Source: Undaria pinnatifida (lineage: Eukaryota > Sar > Phaeophyceae > Laminariales > Alariaceae). From it: a stretch of 64,000 nt of DNA. Made by a program: the position numbers and the translations under genes. Of this stretch, positions 10,054 through 22,400 are shown piece after piece. The DNA lies in contig JABAKD010000020.1 of NCBI GenBank assembly GCA_012845835.1, forward strand, positions 8,770,415-8,834,414. The letters run 5' to 3'. The notes beneath the pieces are model-generated. The model was not told the origin of the DNA, made no database searches, and worked only from the letters and a program-made list of their open reading frames with translations. Within the stretch, counting starts at the first letter, position 1. Each line of letters begins with the position of its first letter.

Positions 10054-11070
10054 GGGTTGGGGAGGGGCGGGGAGGGGGTACTCAGCTTGTGCATGGCCGT
10101 AGTCGTATGGCATTAGACCCTCGCTTCCCGTCGATGTCGGGACGGAGCACGTCGGGTTTTCACCAACCAAGCAGACTTTACTTGCACAAAGTGCAAAGCG
10201 CCGTGAGGTGTTCGGCGAGTCGCATGAAGGGTGCACTGCATCCTTCCAAGAACTGCTCGTAATACGGGCTTCGGCACCTTGTGCCTACTTTCTTGCTCAT
10301 GGATGACAGCGCCAATGAGTTATACTTTGTTTTGTGGTGTGACCACTCCAAGGACAGCAATGGGTATTACTATGTAACTGCCTCGTGGGTGCCTTATCAT
10401 TTTCACACTACGTGATGCGATCATTCCCCTTGTGCGCGAGTTTGGGTTATCCACGCCGCAAAATATTATCTACTCGCTAGCCATCATGGTGACCGCAAAA
10501 ACAAAACAAACAAAAAAACGGTACCCTGGTTGTGTAGCTCACGCAGTGAATGCCATCTTTTACAGCGTCGTGTTGCAAGGCTTAGTTTGGGTAAGCTGCT
10601 GGTTAACCTTTCGCAAGTGGTCAAGCGAACTAATACCCCACTAATTCCTTAACAAATGGCGTCGTCGGCAGGGTCATGTTTTTTTTGGGTCGTGGGTTCA
10701 AATCCCACCATCCACAATAATACACTATTTCAGAGTTTTCCCATGTCCAACTTGAAAAATACTCTCCCCGGTACACCCAGGAAATGAAATCGATTGGATA
10801 TTGACAGCTCCGCCCGTGCATCCGGCCGACCTGGTATCCCGCCGTTTCAGGGTCGGGGAGTGTTGTAAGGCTTATTAATAGTTTGCGTGAGCTATTGGTC
10901 AACCTTTTGCAAGTGATCAAACGGACTAATACCCCACTAATTCCTCAACAGTCGTTACTACCAACGCCAACCAACCCCAATACACATATGTAATATTTTA
11001 CAGCGTCTCGGTGCCAACCGAGGTCAACTATTATAGACTATGCATATTTTGCGGGGGGGGGGGGTAGTTA
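10054..11070. mobile_element. Poly-G-bounded repeat, copy A (interrupted by TRIM C)
   Basis: It starts in a G-run followed by 'actcagcttgtgcatggccg' and ends near 'catattttgcgggggggg'. The same order of sequence is found at 25396-26015, with a diverged partial inverted copy at 49725-49930 and fragments at 12805-12880 and 63893-64000. No coding capacity is apparent. Both edges are G-runs. The continuous match to 25396-26015 on both sides of 10571-10950 shows that TRIM C inserted into it. Family type is unknown (MITE-like or SINE-like). Confidence 0.7.
10571..10950 (+). mobile_element. TRIM copy C, nested
   Basis: 380-bp element. The 5' LTR is 10571-10654 (TGTTGCAAGG...CCTTAACA), followed two bases later by the primer-binding site TGGCGTCGTCGGCAGG (10657-10672). 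The 3' LTR is 10861-10950, preceded by a G/A-rich tract. The target duplication is GTCG (10567-10570 and 10951-10954). The uninterrupted site is seen in the related repeat at about 25905-25920 ('cagcgtcgttgccaacc'). After the primer site lies a sense tRNA 3'-half-like segment with T-arm GTGGGTTCAAATCCCAC (about 10690-10717). Confidence 0.9.
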
Positions 11071-13458
11071 TATGGTTGTGGTGCTAACCGTACCTTCTAC
11101 GTGTAACATGATATTGTCATCAAATACACCCAGCTCATTCAAGGGCCGTACTGATTTGTTTCCTACCGTACTGCTGTAATAATCGTATACCAACCGCGCA
11201 GAATCATTACAGTCTACAATACCAGTCACTATAATAACACAAGCCCCGAGTGGCCACAAATAAATTACGAAGCAGGCGGTATGAATTTGCCCTTCCTCCC
11301 GGTAGGAGGTGGCAGGTATCGAAGGGGTGATGACGGAGCTCACAAACGTGGCAATTAAATACGTTTGGGAGCTGCCACACGACACAAATAAGCAACGATA
11401 CCCCAGGTAGGTGTATAGACTGTGTAGTGACCAGTTGCCAACAACGTGTCAACTGCGCCGGATCAGTTCTGGACGTGCGACACTGGCCGTAGACGCTGTA
11501 TAACACGGTTTTTATGCACATGCTCGAGCGGACGCACCACAAAATTGGCTTCAGCCACCGACGATAAGAACACTAACGACGGTTGTTTCGTACTGGCAGG
11601 ACGTAGCCGACGAACGCACAGGAGCACACGGTACAGGTAAGGCAGCAAGGTGTCGAAAGATGGCCCCTGGAGAGAATGTTTTGCGTCGAGCGCGGTGGGG
11701 TGGACCGATAATCTCCGGAGTCGAAAATTCGAGAGGGATCCCTGTGGAGTAAGTGCACAAAGCGGGCACGAACGAACACATTACGACGATTGCTTTTTGG
11801 AATACCGGTCTGCTACACAGCTTATCAGGGGCTATGCCCCTCTAAAGCCACTGACACACACATGCCGTTCACCCTGCCGCCGGTGGCAGCTTCATACCAG
11901 TACCTGCTGCAGTACACTGGGCAGATCGGGCTGCCATAATGTATTTCGTTATCGAATTCAACGTCATCATGCCACCCATAGCCGATAGGTGACGGATGGT
12001 GCCAGGCGTGAATCACTGTGCCGCTACTACTCACAACTACTGAATGAATCGTCTCTATCGTACAGCGCAATGTGTACGATTCGGAATCCAAAGTATGCAA
12101 CTCCAGAGCGAGACAGAGCATGATCGAAGTAATAATTAGTACCAAACGTTACATGAAAATATCCTCGAGACTGAGTACTTTGCACAAAGTACGGGTAGTG
12201 AAGGGTCTCTTGGTAGCACCCCACCGCGACTCTTGCTTGATTTCGCAATCAGGCCCTCCAAGTCGTGAACAAAAAAAGAGGGGGGATTTCAACACCGAAA
12301 AGTATCAAACAAGCCAATCACAAAAAATGCAAGGTTACCTTCAATTGCAACTAATAGCAGGTACTGTACTTACCTACTAATAGAGCTCTAAACGTACTCC
12401 TGCTCTATTAACACATCAGTGTTTAGCACCGGCCCTCATCCCGATGTTCTGCGAGGTGGATAATTACCATGCAGTTTGACCACAGACGCCCCCCCCCCCC
12501 CCTTAAACAACGCCAAAATAGATAAAACATTAATAAGGTCACTTGTTTATCTTAGAATATTTTCCAACGATGGTACGAGTCTGAATACCAAGCAGTGCCC
12601 TTGAAATCACGCGGTTTGACCGGAACTCCCGCTCCCCTCTCTTTCCTCGTTCCCAACCTTCTCATCCCAGCGACGAAAGCCGCCACACCATGTTTTCGAT
12701 TTTCAGGGAACACAAAACAATTACCGCCACTCGCAAGGTGTAAGTGCAACAACAACAGCAGCCACAAATACAGAATGTCATAAAATGTCGGGGTGATGCA
12801 AGCCGGGGGGGGGGGTGTACTCATCTCATGCATATCCGTAGTCGTATGACCATAGAGCGTCGCATTCTTACCATGGCGGGGGATAAACTTGGCCCGGACT
12901 AATCTCGGTGGAGAGCTGTTCCTTTTCACCCCCCCCTCATTCTAAGAAGAGCTCAAGTTCCACCAACATGGTGACGGGGGACTGACAGGACAAGTGCGCC
13001 CCAAAGAACTGCACTCGCTCGTTAACTTGTCTAGCACTATACATAAGTACAGCTCTGCAAGGAACTACATTAGTTTGCGATCACGCAGACGCCGCCCACA
13101 GCGCTGTCCAATTCGTCGACAGCGCGGCATCTGCAGGGCACCGCGCGCGCTCCCGAAACTTTCTGCCTTCCTTCCTCCCTTCCCTTTCCACGCGGCCCCA
13201 CCGCATACAATACCGCCTCAAGCCGCGCAATTATCAGGGCGAGAGGGCATGGACGCTCTCTCCGCTCGAGCACGATCCCACGTACCCGTACGCGCGGCAC
13301 CGCGTGCCCCTGCCCCGCACACGTGATCCACCCCGTCCACAACAACGCCCTGTCACCCCGTTACGCCGTCGCTCACAAAACTCGCCCTCTCTGGAACGCG
13401 GATGCGGAAAAACTAGCCACTTCGGGTGCCTCTACCTCTGCCTCCGGTTTGCCTACAC
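11071..13458. other. Gene-free stretch downstream of the FBPase-like gene
   Basis: Overlapping short ORFs on both strands (for example 11650-11988 and 11825-12145) show no recognisable motif. A C-run (12488-12502) and a fragment of the poly-G-bounded repeat (12805-12880) are present. The last few hundred bases before 13459 are presumably the 3' UTR and terminator region of the FBPase-like gene. No polyadenylation signal was identified. Confidence 0.4.
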
Positions 13459-16400
13459 CTACGCCTTCGCCTCCGCGTCGCCAGCATTCGCGCCACCCTC
13501 TTCAAGAGCTTTCTCTAGCTCGGCGATGTCGTCCTCACTCCCCAACAACAGCCCCGTCTTTTGGCGGAGCGTCTCGGGTCGTATATCCAGCACCCTGCGG
13601 CCGTGGCCGTCCACGGCCTTTCCCCCAGCCTCCTCTATGATGAAAGCCAGTGGCGAAGCCTCGCCCAGCACGGTCAGGCCACCGGTGCGGTCGCCCCCAT
13701 ACGGATCGCCCCCTTCGTCGGTGTCCGGCCGCCCCCATATGCCTCCGTACGTCTTTTCCGAGCGGGCATGAGCACGAGCACGAGCACGCGTTAGCGTCAG
13801 CACAACCATCACCGGGCCCGCACCGCGGGGGAGAAAGGCAGGCGGGAAGGGGAGGGGAGGCAGGGTGCATGTAAGGGTGTGCTACGTATCGTGAGGGTGG
13901 CGCGTTAAGTGTAGTGTGTCGTGTGTTGTGTTGTTCGCGTTGGGGACGCGTTGTATGTACCAAGTATGTCGTCAATGTGGTTGCGTGTTATACCTGGTGT
14001 ATGTTGTGTGTGGTCTGCGTGTCTGGCGTATCTTCGAGGCGGTTTCAGTATTGCCCAAAGGTGCGCGGAATTCCACCGTGGCACAGGCCATGTGGCCTGG
14101 CGTTTTTCGCTGGCGTATCGGTCAGAATGAGCGTTCGACGGTTCGCTGCACAAGGCACTCCCCAACCCCGGAGCGCACGAGAGCGAAACATACACTCCCT
14201 ACTGCATTGCCATACGAGCACGCCCACGCAATCCCTAACGCAAGATTACCCAGCTCGCCGCGAGGAACGGAAAAACTGCGCACACGCATTACGCATCAAC
14301 ACAGGCGCATCAGGTCTCCTTTTTTCGCGCAGGGCGGCCGGCCCCTCGAGAAACCTCGACTCACCAAGGTGCGGTGCACGTCCGCCACGGCGGAGCCCAC
14401 GAGCCGATAGGAGTATTTCTTGCCCGACTCCCCCTTGCCTCTCTGCAGCTTGTCGACGTGCTCGCGCAGAGGCTTCGTCCACGTGTCCCTTCGGCCCTCG
14501 TCCAGCGAATAGATGCTGCCGCGCTGGTGGGCGAAAAAAGAAATGCAGCGTCGGCGGCGCGCAAGGGGCGCAGTATCAACGGTCACGAGTAACGAAACTT
14601 CCGACGGGTACCAACCCTTCGAAAGTGGGCTTGATCCACGCTCGCTCGGCTTCTTTCGTTGCACTGTCGCCCTAGGGATGAACCCTTCGGCGACTGCCTC
14701 AGGGTCCAAAAGTTGGTTGCGATTTTGACCCCCCGAATCGGTGCTGCTAGAGCCAAAATAGCAACGATGTACAGCATTAAGCATTGCGAGATGGCAGACG
14801 CAACACCATAAAACGCACACGTGCTAGGTTTAAACCATGTCACTGTCTATTCCGCCGACGTAGATATGCATCGCGCCACAACGTCCGTGAGGGTGAGGCG
14901 AAAAACAGCGTTAACGCCGAAAAGTACAGTCCAGCGTGGTGCTACCTACCCGCCTGCGGGCGAACGCTCGGGCCGCGACTGCTGCTGCAACTCGAGCCCT
15001 TGGTGCGCCGCATATCACACGCGCATCCACATCCGCACTCTCACACAACCACACCCACACCCACAGGCACAGATGCACAGCACACAGGCGTCTAACACCA
15101 TAAGACACAGTACAGAGAGGTCGCGGCAGGGTGACTATTACTCCGTATATTAGCAATTGAAGGGGTTGGGAATGGATTGTTTCCGACGTAAAATTTGGAC
15201 AAAAAAAAACATGTCCAGCAGTTGTCAGTCGGCAATCGTTTTTAAGGATATCGACCAATCCGCGCTGGGGGAAGAACGGCCACGTCACCAACCAAAACGA
15301 TCTATACAGAAGAGATTTGCGAACTGCATCTTGCATTTCGCCCACAACAGGCAGAGCAGCACATTACAACAGCTGAGCTGCTGTCTTTCCCGCCCGGAAC
15401 ACCGCGCACGAGTGCTTCTGCACATGCACACGCGCAAAATGCAAGAGCAACAGCGCACAACCGCATGCATGAGCGTGATGGGAGCACACTTTACTGGTGG
15501 ATCCTTAGTCTCGATGCCCGACAGCACGCCGGTGCACCTCTTGCTGGGCCCATTTGAGGCAGAGCTGCTGGTCCTCCTGCTGCAGCTGGCGACCCTGCTG
15601 CGCCTGTACCGGTACATTATTTGGACATCCATGGCCATCGCATCGGCTGCGTGTTGCACACTCTGCATCTCGCCGCGACTGGGCGCTCGGCAAAATCCAT
15701 GTTTCTTGAGCCCTATATTGCAAAATGGGCTTCGAAGTCCACACGTATCTAGTTAATGTGCAGTCACTACGCATGCGTACACTGGGTATCTGTTCTCTCT
15801 CATCACCGAACCGTACCCTCGACATGCATCGTCATTTCATCTTCTCGGCGTGAGTAGCTGGCGCGCATCATTTTATCGTCTCGGCATGGATAGCTGACAT
15901 GAGTGGTGTGAGGACCACTTGGCGGCACTTGTCGACATTGGCAGTACGAGACGGAGCCCGTTCGCCAGCCGACACACCAAACTCTTGACAAGAGAGTGAT
16001 CGTTTGCTTTTCCAGCGTCCTGCTTTGTTGAAGCATCTTGAGCAACGTCTGCGTCAATTCTTTCGACCGCGCCTCCACGGCAGCGCACATACCCCTTACC
16101 GATGCGCACATTGCTGCCGTTCATGCACTTCATTTTGGGATGTCGCCAGGGCTGTGACCGACTCGCGCCTGAGCTCCTGCTTCAGCCTTCGTTTCGATTT
16201 TTGCTCCAAAATCGTAGAAAAGTCCCTTTGTTGCACTTTTCGAGCAAAACTCGAAACTCCATCGGACGCAGGAGGCCAGGCGCGAGTCGGTTAGCCCATA
16301 GTTTTTTCAACTCCTTCCCTTGACATATCTTGGCGAGCCCCTACGTCAACTCCGCCGACCGTTGCCGACGAGCCTCCGCGGTAGCTCGCATGCCCTCTTT

Positions 16401-19400
16401 GGCCGATGCGCACATTGCTGCTATTCGAGCTTGGGACTTTTGCCAGGGCTGTGACCAACTCGTGAGTGACCTCCTGCTCCAGCTTGAGTTTCGACAGTTG
16501 CTCTTGTCAAGAGGTGGCCTCACATGATTTTCGAGCAAAATCGACGAATCACCCCTAGCAGAGTAGCTCAGTAGCGAGTCGATCCCAGCCCTGGTGAAAC
16601 CCCGAGCTGACCTGCACGAACAGCAATAACGTGCGCGTCGGCAAGAGGGCATGCGAGCTGCCACGGAGTACCGGTCAGCAAAGTTGACGTAGAGGATTGC
16701 CTCAACGCGTAAGGTAGGGAGAGAGTTGGAACAAAAAATAATGTTTCCAACTCCCTCCCTTCTTGACGCATTTTGGGCAGCCTCTGCGTCAACTCCGCCA
16801 ACCGTGCCTCCGCGGCACCTCGCATGCCCTCTGGCCGATGCGCACGCTATTGTTGTTCGTGCATACCAGCTTGGGGTTCGCCTGCCACGAAGTACCGGTC
16901 AGCAGAGTTGACGTAGAGGATCGCCTCGATGCGTAAGGAAGGGAGAGAGTTGGAAAAGAAGAATATGTTTTTCAACTCTCTCCCTTCTTGACGCATCTTG
17001 GGCAGCCTCTGCGTCAACTCCGCCAACCGCGCCTCCGCGGCAGCGGTAACGCAGAGGTTGTCCAACATACCTGGTACAGGAAGAAAGGAGAGCGTTGGAA
17101 AAGCAAACTAGCGTCATGGTGAAGCCAGCCTTCGCGCCAACCATGACAACACGAGGCGTTACACAATACGAGTGTTTGCACCAATATCAAAGTAAATGCA
17201 CACATCCTTAGGGTGGTGGGTGGGAGGGCTGCATGCAGAGAGGTTTAAGGTACTTTAGTAACTCCAGTGCAAACGTAGCGAACATTCTCCGCGACCACCC
17301 GTCAAATACCGAACAAAACTGGCTGATCGTTTGTCGCAAAAACTCCGATAGCCACTATACTACTGTAGTAGACGCGTTTTGTACAGTTTATTATTGTTGG
17401 CATTCGTTCGCAGGAAGACATTTCATAACTTTCAAGGGAAGAAAGCAGGAAAACCTCACCGAGTGCGGTGTGATGACGGCCAAAGCAAAAAAGGAGCCAG
17501 CCGCGTGTCAACATCTGCTGCATTATTTCTTACCCATGGCTTCCCATCCCGGGTGTACTCGTATTCATAGCACCATAATGGTCGGCTGCGCTTGAACAAA
17601 CTTCACCAATTATATCTCTTCAACGTCGAACGTTGAAGACAAGGAGGTGGTGGAGTTTGTCCAAGCACGGTCGAACATTATAGAGAAACGGGTACACCCG
17701 GGATAGGAAGCCGCGGGAGAGAAACGCAGTATACGGGCGTCATCACGCGGTTGACCCTTTTTCTAATGACCGTCATCACACCGCAGTCCGTCAACTACGC
17801 CAACAGTACCGCTTCCCAAACCGGGTGTACCCGTTGCGCTAACAAGTTCGGCTGTGCTTGACGCCCATTTCCCCGAATTTCATCTCCTTAAAGCCCGGCA
17901 CCAAGGATGGAATAAGTGGAATTGGTCGCCAAGCACTGCCTAACACAAGAACGTTATCAAGTACAACCGGGATGGGAAGTCGCAAGTGAACAGCAGTAAA
18001 GAGGTGTTAAAATGTCGTTGGTCCTCTTTTTTTACGAAAAATATTTCTCTTTTATCTCCCTGTTATCACACCGCACACCGTGTTGTACATCTGCGGCTTC
18101 CCATCCCGGGTGTGCTCGTATGTCTAAGCTGTTCGGCTGTGCTTGGCAGCCATTCCCTCCGATTCCATCCCGTGATTGCTGGACGATCAGGAGGGACGCT
18201 ACGCAGATGGAATCGGTCGAAATGGTCGCCAAGCACAGCCCAAGAGACTAAAGCTACGCGTACACCCGCGACGGGAAGCCGCGGATAAGAAAGGGTTTCC
18301 GAGGTGTGAAAATGTGGTTGCCCCCTGATTTGTTTGACCGGCATCACACCGCACTCGGTGATGTATACCTGCGGCTTACCGTACTGGGTGTACTTGTAGC
18401 TCTACCGGTAACCTTTTCGGTTGTTCTTGACGCCCAGTACCTCTAGGTCCATCTCCTTAACGCCGAACGTTAAAGACATGGAATCCGTGGGAAAAGTCGC
18501 CACACACAGCCCAACAGAGTAAAATCACGAGTACACCATGGACGGGAAGCCGCGTATAAAAAAATGTACACGAGGTGTTAAAAAGTGTTTTTATACGCGG
18601 TCGGCCCCTTTTTACATGACCCTCGTCACACGGCACCCCGTGGAGGATACCTGCGACTTCCCATCCAGGGTGTAGTCGTACCTCCACTCTGTTGGGGTGT
18701 GCTTGGCGACCGTTTTCTCCGATTCCATCTCCTTAAAGCCGAACGTTACGGAGATGGAATCGGGGGAAACGGTAACTAAACACAGCCCAACAGAGTGACG
18801 CCACGAGAACACCCGGGATGAGACGCCGGGCGGTGACCATTCGTACAAGAGAATATAACACGTTGGTGGCCCCATGTCTGTGTTTATCGTCATCACACCG
18901 CAGTCCTTCAAGTATACCCACAGTTTCCCATACCGGGTGTACTCGTACCTCTAATGCATTCGGCTGTGCTTGACGCCCACTTCCTTCAATTCTATCTCCC
19001 TTAACATCTGGCGTTAAGGAGATGGGGTCGAGGGCAATGGTCGCCAAGCACACCACAACAAAACAAAGCTACTAATACACCTGAGATGGCAAGTCGCCGG
19101 TAACAAAGAGTGTACGAGATCTTTGAAATGTGGTTGGCTCCGTTTTCGTTTCACTGTCCATCACACCGCAGTCCGTGACGCATATCTGCGGCTGCCCATC
19201 CCGGGTGAACTTTTAGCTCCGAAATGTTCGGCTGTACTTGACACCCACTTCCGCCGATTACATCCCGTGACCGCGGATTAGAAGGAGGGACGTTAAGCAG
19301 ATAGAATAGGTGGAAAGGGTCGTCATGCACAACCTAACGGTGTAAAAATAAGAGCATACCCGGGGCGCGAATCCGCGGGTAATAGATAGTTTCTGAGGTG

Positions 19401-22400
19401 TAAAAACGTGGTCGGCCCCTCTTTTGTTTGATCGTCATCACACTGCACTCCGTGACATGTATCTGCGATTTCTGATCCCGGGTGTACTCATAATTCGTCC
19501 TTGACAATGACTTCCTCCAATTCCATCTGCTCGACGCCGGACGTTAAAGAGGTGGAACCGAGGGAAACGGTCGCCAAGAACAGCCCAACAGAGTCAAGCT
19601 ACGACTACGCTCGGGGAAAAGAAGCCGAAGGTAAGAACAACGTAAACAAGACGTTCAAATGTGCTTGGCCCCTTTTCACATGACCAGCATCACACCGCAC
19701 TCCGTCAAGCATTCCTGCGGTTTCCCATCACGAGTGTACTCGTAGCTATAATCTCTCTGGCTGTGCTCGACGCCCATTTCCTCCAATGCCAATTCCACTT
19801 CCTTAACACTAGGAGTTAAGGAGACCCCTCAACGCCGGGTGTGAACAAGGAATCGGCGGACACGCTCACTACGTACGACCCAACATAATAAGGCTGCTGC
19901 GAGTGCACCCTGGGATGGGACGTAGCGGATCGGAAGTAGTATACGAATGCTAACACGTGGGTGGCCCCTTTTTATGTTGACCGTGATCACACCCCAGTCC
20001 GTCAAGTACACCGACAGCTTCCCATCCTGTATGCACTCGTAGCTCGAATCTGCTTGGTTATGCTTGACGCCCATTTCCTCCATTTCCATTTCCTTGACGC
20101 CATAGGTTAGGAGACCCCGCGGTAACGTAACTACTTAACGCCGGACTAAGGACATATACTTGGCGGACATTGGCGGAAAATGTCATCAAAACCAGCAGAA
20201 CAGAATAATGCTGCGAGTACACCCGGGACGTGAACCCGCGTGTAACCAGTAGTATTCGAAGTGTTAACAAACGGTCGACCTCTTTTGTGATTGATCATCA
20301 TCACCTCGCACTCCGTGGAGTATACCTGGGGCCCCTATCGCTGGTGCACTGGTAGCTCCAATCTGTTCGGTTGCACCCGACGCCCATCTCCTCCAATTCC
20401 ATCTCCTTAACGCCGGGCGTTATTTTAAGGAGAATGCTTTTCGCTCGAGCTCAAGGAGGTGGAATTGGTCGAAATGGTCGTCAACCACAGCCCAACAGAG
20501 TAGTGCTACTGAGTACAACCCGGATGGGAAGCCGCGGGTAAGAAATAGGATGCGAGGGGTTAATACATGGTTCGTCCATTTTATAATTAACCGCCATTAC
20601 ACCGAGCTCCGTGAAGTGTACGTGGGGCCCCTATCCCGGGTGTACTTGTAGCTGTAATACGCTCGGCTGAGCCTGACGCCTATTTGTTCCAATTCCATCT
20701 GCTTGACGCCGGACACGAAGGAGACCGCTTAACGCCAGACTTTTAGTAGATGGAATAGGCCGAGATAGCCGCCAACCACAGCCCAGAGAAACAAGACAAG
20801 TACACCTGGGACGGGAAGCCGCGTACCATTGCGAAGTGCCTATCAGATGTCAACTTCCAGTTCATCTCCTGCACCGAGTAGTGTCACATACCAGGTACAA
20901 GCTTAACCTTTTATGCATTCATATTATCAAACCAAGTCGAAAGGGACACGTCGGATGCTTATATCCTCAGTTCTTTCTTATTCTTGGGGCTGGTGGCTTC
21001 GAATAGCCTGTCACATTCTAGCGGCAAAACTGTCTTCCAATCCCACCCCTAACCATATCTCGCTTCGACCTTGTGCCTACCCGGGAGGCGACAGCCCCGC
21101 AGGAGGTGACGCAGACGCGAGGAAGGAGTACATGGTCCTTCATGCTATTTGCCGCCCAAAAACAACACGCCTCGGACTTTGTTCCTACCATTGACTATCC
21201 TTTACCTTTGGAATCTCCATGTATGGCCGAGTGAGGATGAACTCGCCGACGTGAGCATCCAGTGTGAAGCCGTGAACACCCTGACCTTGCACCGCTAGCA
21301 CCAGTTCGCAGCTCGAGCTATACCTGTCGCGGAGTCCGCGAGGAGAAGCGGCGGAACCAACAGACGATAATCACAAACTACAGCACCCACTTTTTCGAGA
21401 AAACACTGCATGTAATCAGCATCGGGCAAAAGCTTGAAGTTCTAACGAAGGGCTAAGATCTGATCGTGCTGGTGTATTGCTGTGGCAGCCAGCGCCGCCG
21501 CGATCCTCTCGCGCGCTACCTCCACACGGGTGACGTGAGACCCGCGTGACATGAGCGTAGACGACGGACGAGGGCAAACAAGGGAGGGGCCTCGCAGAGC
21601 CAACTTTGGCGAGACAAGCAAGACTAGACGCGCGCAAGCTCTCTGCCCCCAAAGCTCTGCGCTGCTATAATACTGCGCACAAGACTCGGCAAAATGAAAA
21701 AGTCGAGAAGCGCTGGGCGTGCCGGACACAAGGAGCACCAAACAAAACGCAAGACAGCAACCGGGACAGGTGAGCGGGGAGATGAAAGTGAATCTGCAAA
21801 CCCGGGTTAGAGAAAGACGAGCGCAGAACTGCCGGGCGAAAACAAAAAGATCAAACACGGCAGACATAGATGGCGTCAAACAAAAAACGAGCAAAGCAAT
21901 CAAGGAAGTATTCGATACGCTTGTCACCTTGTGACACTCTCTACTCCGCTAGGCATACAACCTGGAAACCTTCGTTAGAGCTAGACTCCGCCGAGACCCT
22001 TCTGCGGCAGGCAAAAGCTTCATTGGCAGCATAATCGCATGAAATAGTGGGGAAACCGGCTGAATTCGCACGATGTTGTGCACGACAAACCTCCGAAGCA
22101 CTCTCTCCGCCGAAGCGCATCGCGCGATTTCGAGACGCCAACACATCCACACGGGAGCGATATCATGAAGGGCGCGATCACAGCGTCCCGTCCAGCACAC
22201 AGACTACGCTGTAGACATGCCGTACTCTCCCCCTCCCCTTCTACGCACGCCCATCCACCCCGCCCCGCCCGTCAGCACACCTACCCACCCACCCACACAA
22301 TCCGCTGCATCTCACATGGCATAACCCGCGCCGACAAGGTTCCTTCCCGGCTGCAACGTCCTCAGCAAGCACATCTCTTCCTGCGGCCGGCGCGGTAACA

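Noticed and set aside
13914-14675. 253-codon plus-strand ORF
   Set aside because: It spans FBPase exon 14523-14365 on the opposite strand and the flanking intron; the composition is arginine/serine-rich without motifs.
17450-20870. CRISPR array
   Set aside because: Units are about 280 bp with paired inverted arms in a eukaryotic intron; there are no short identical repeats with unique spacers.
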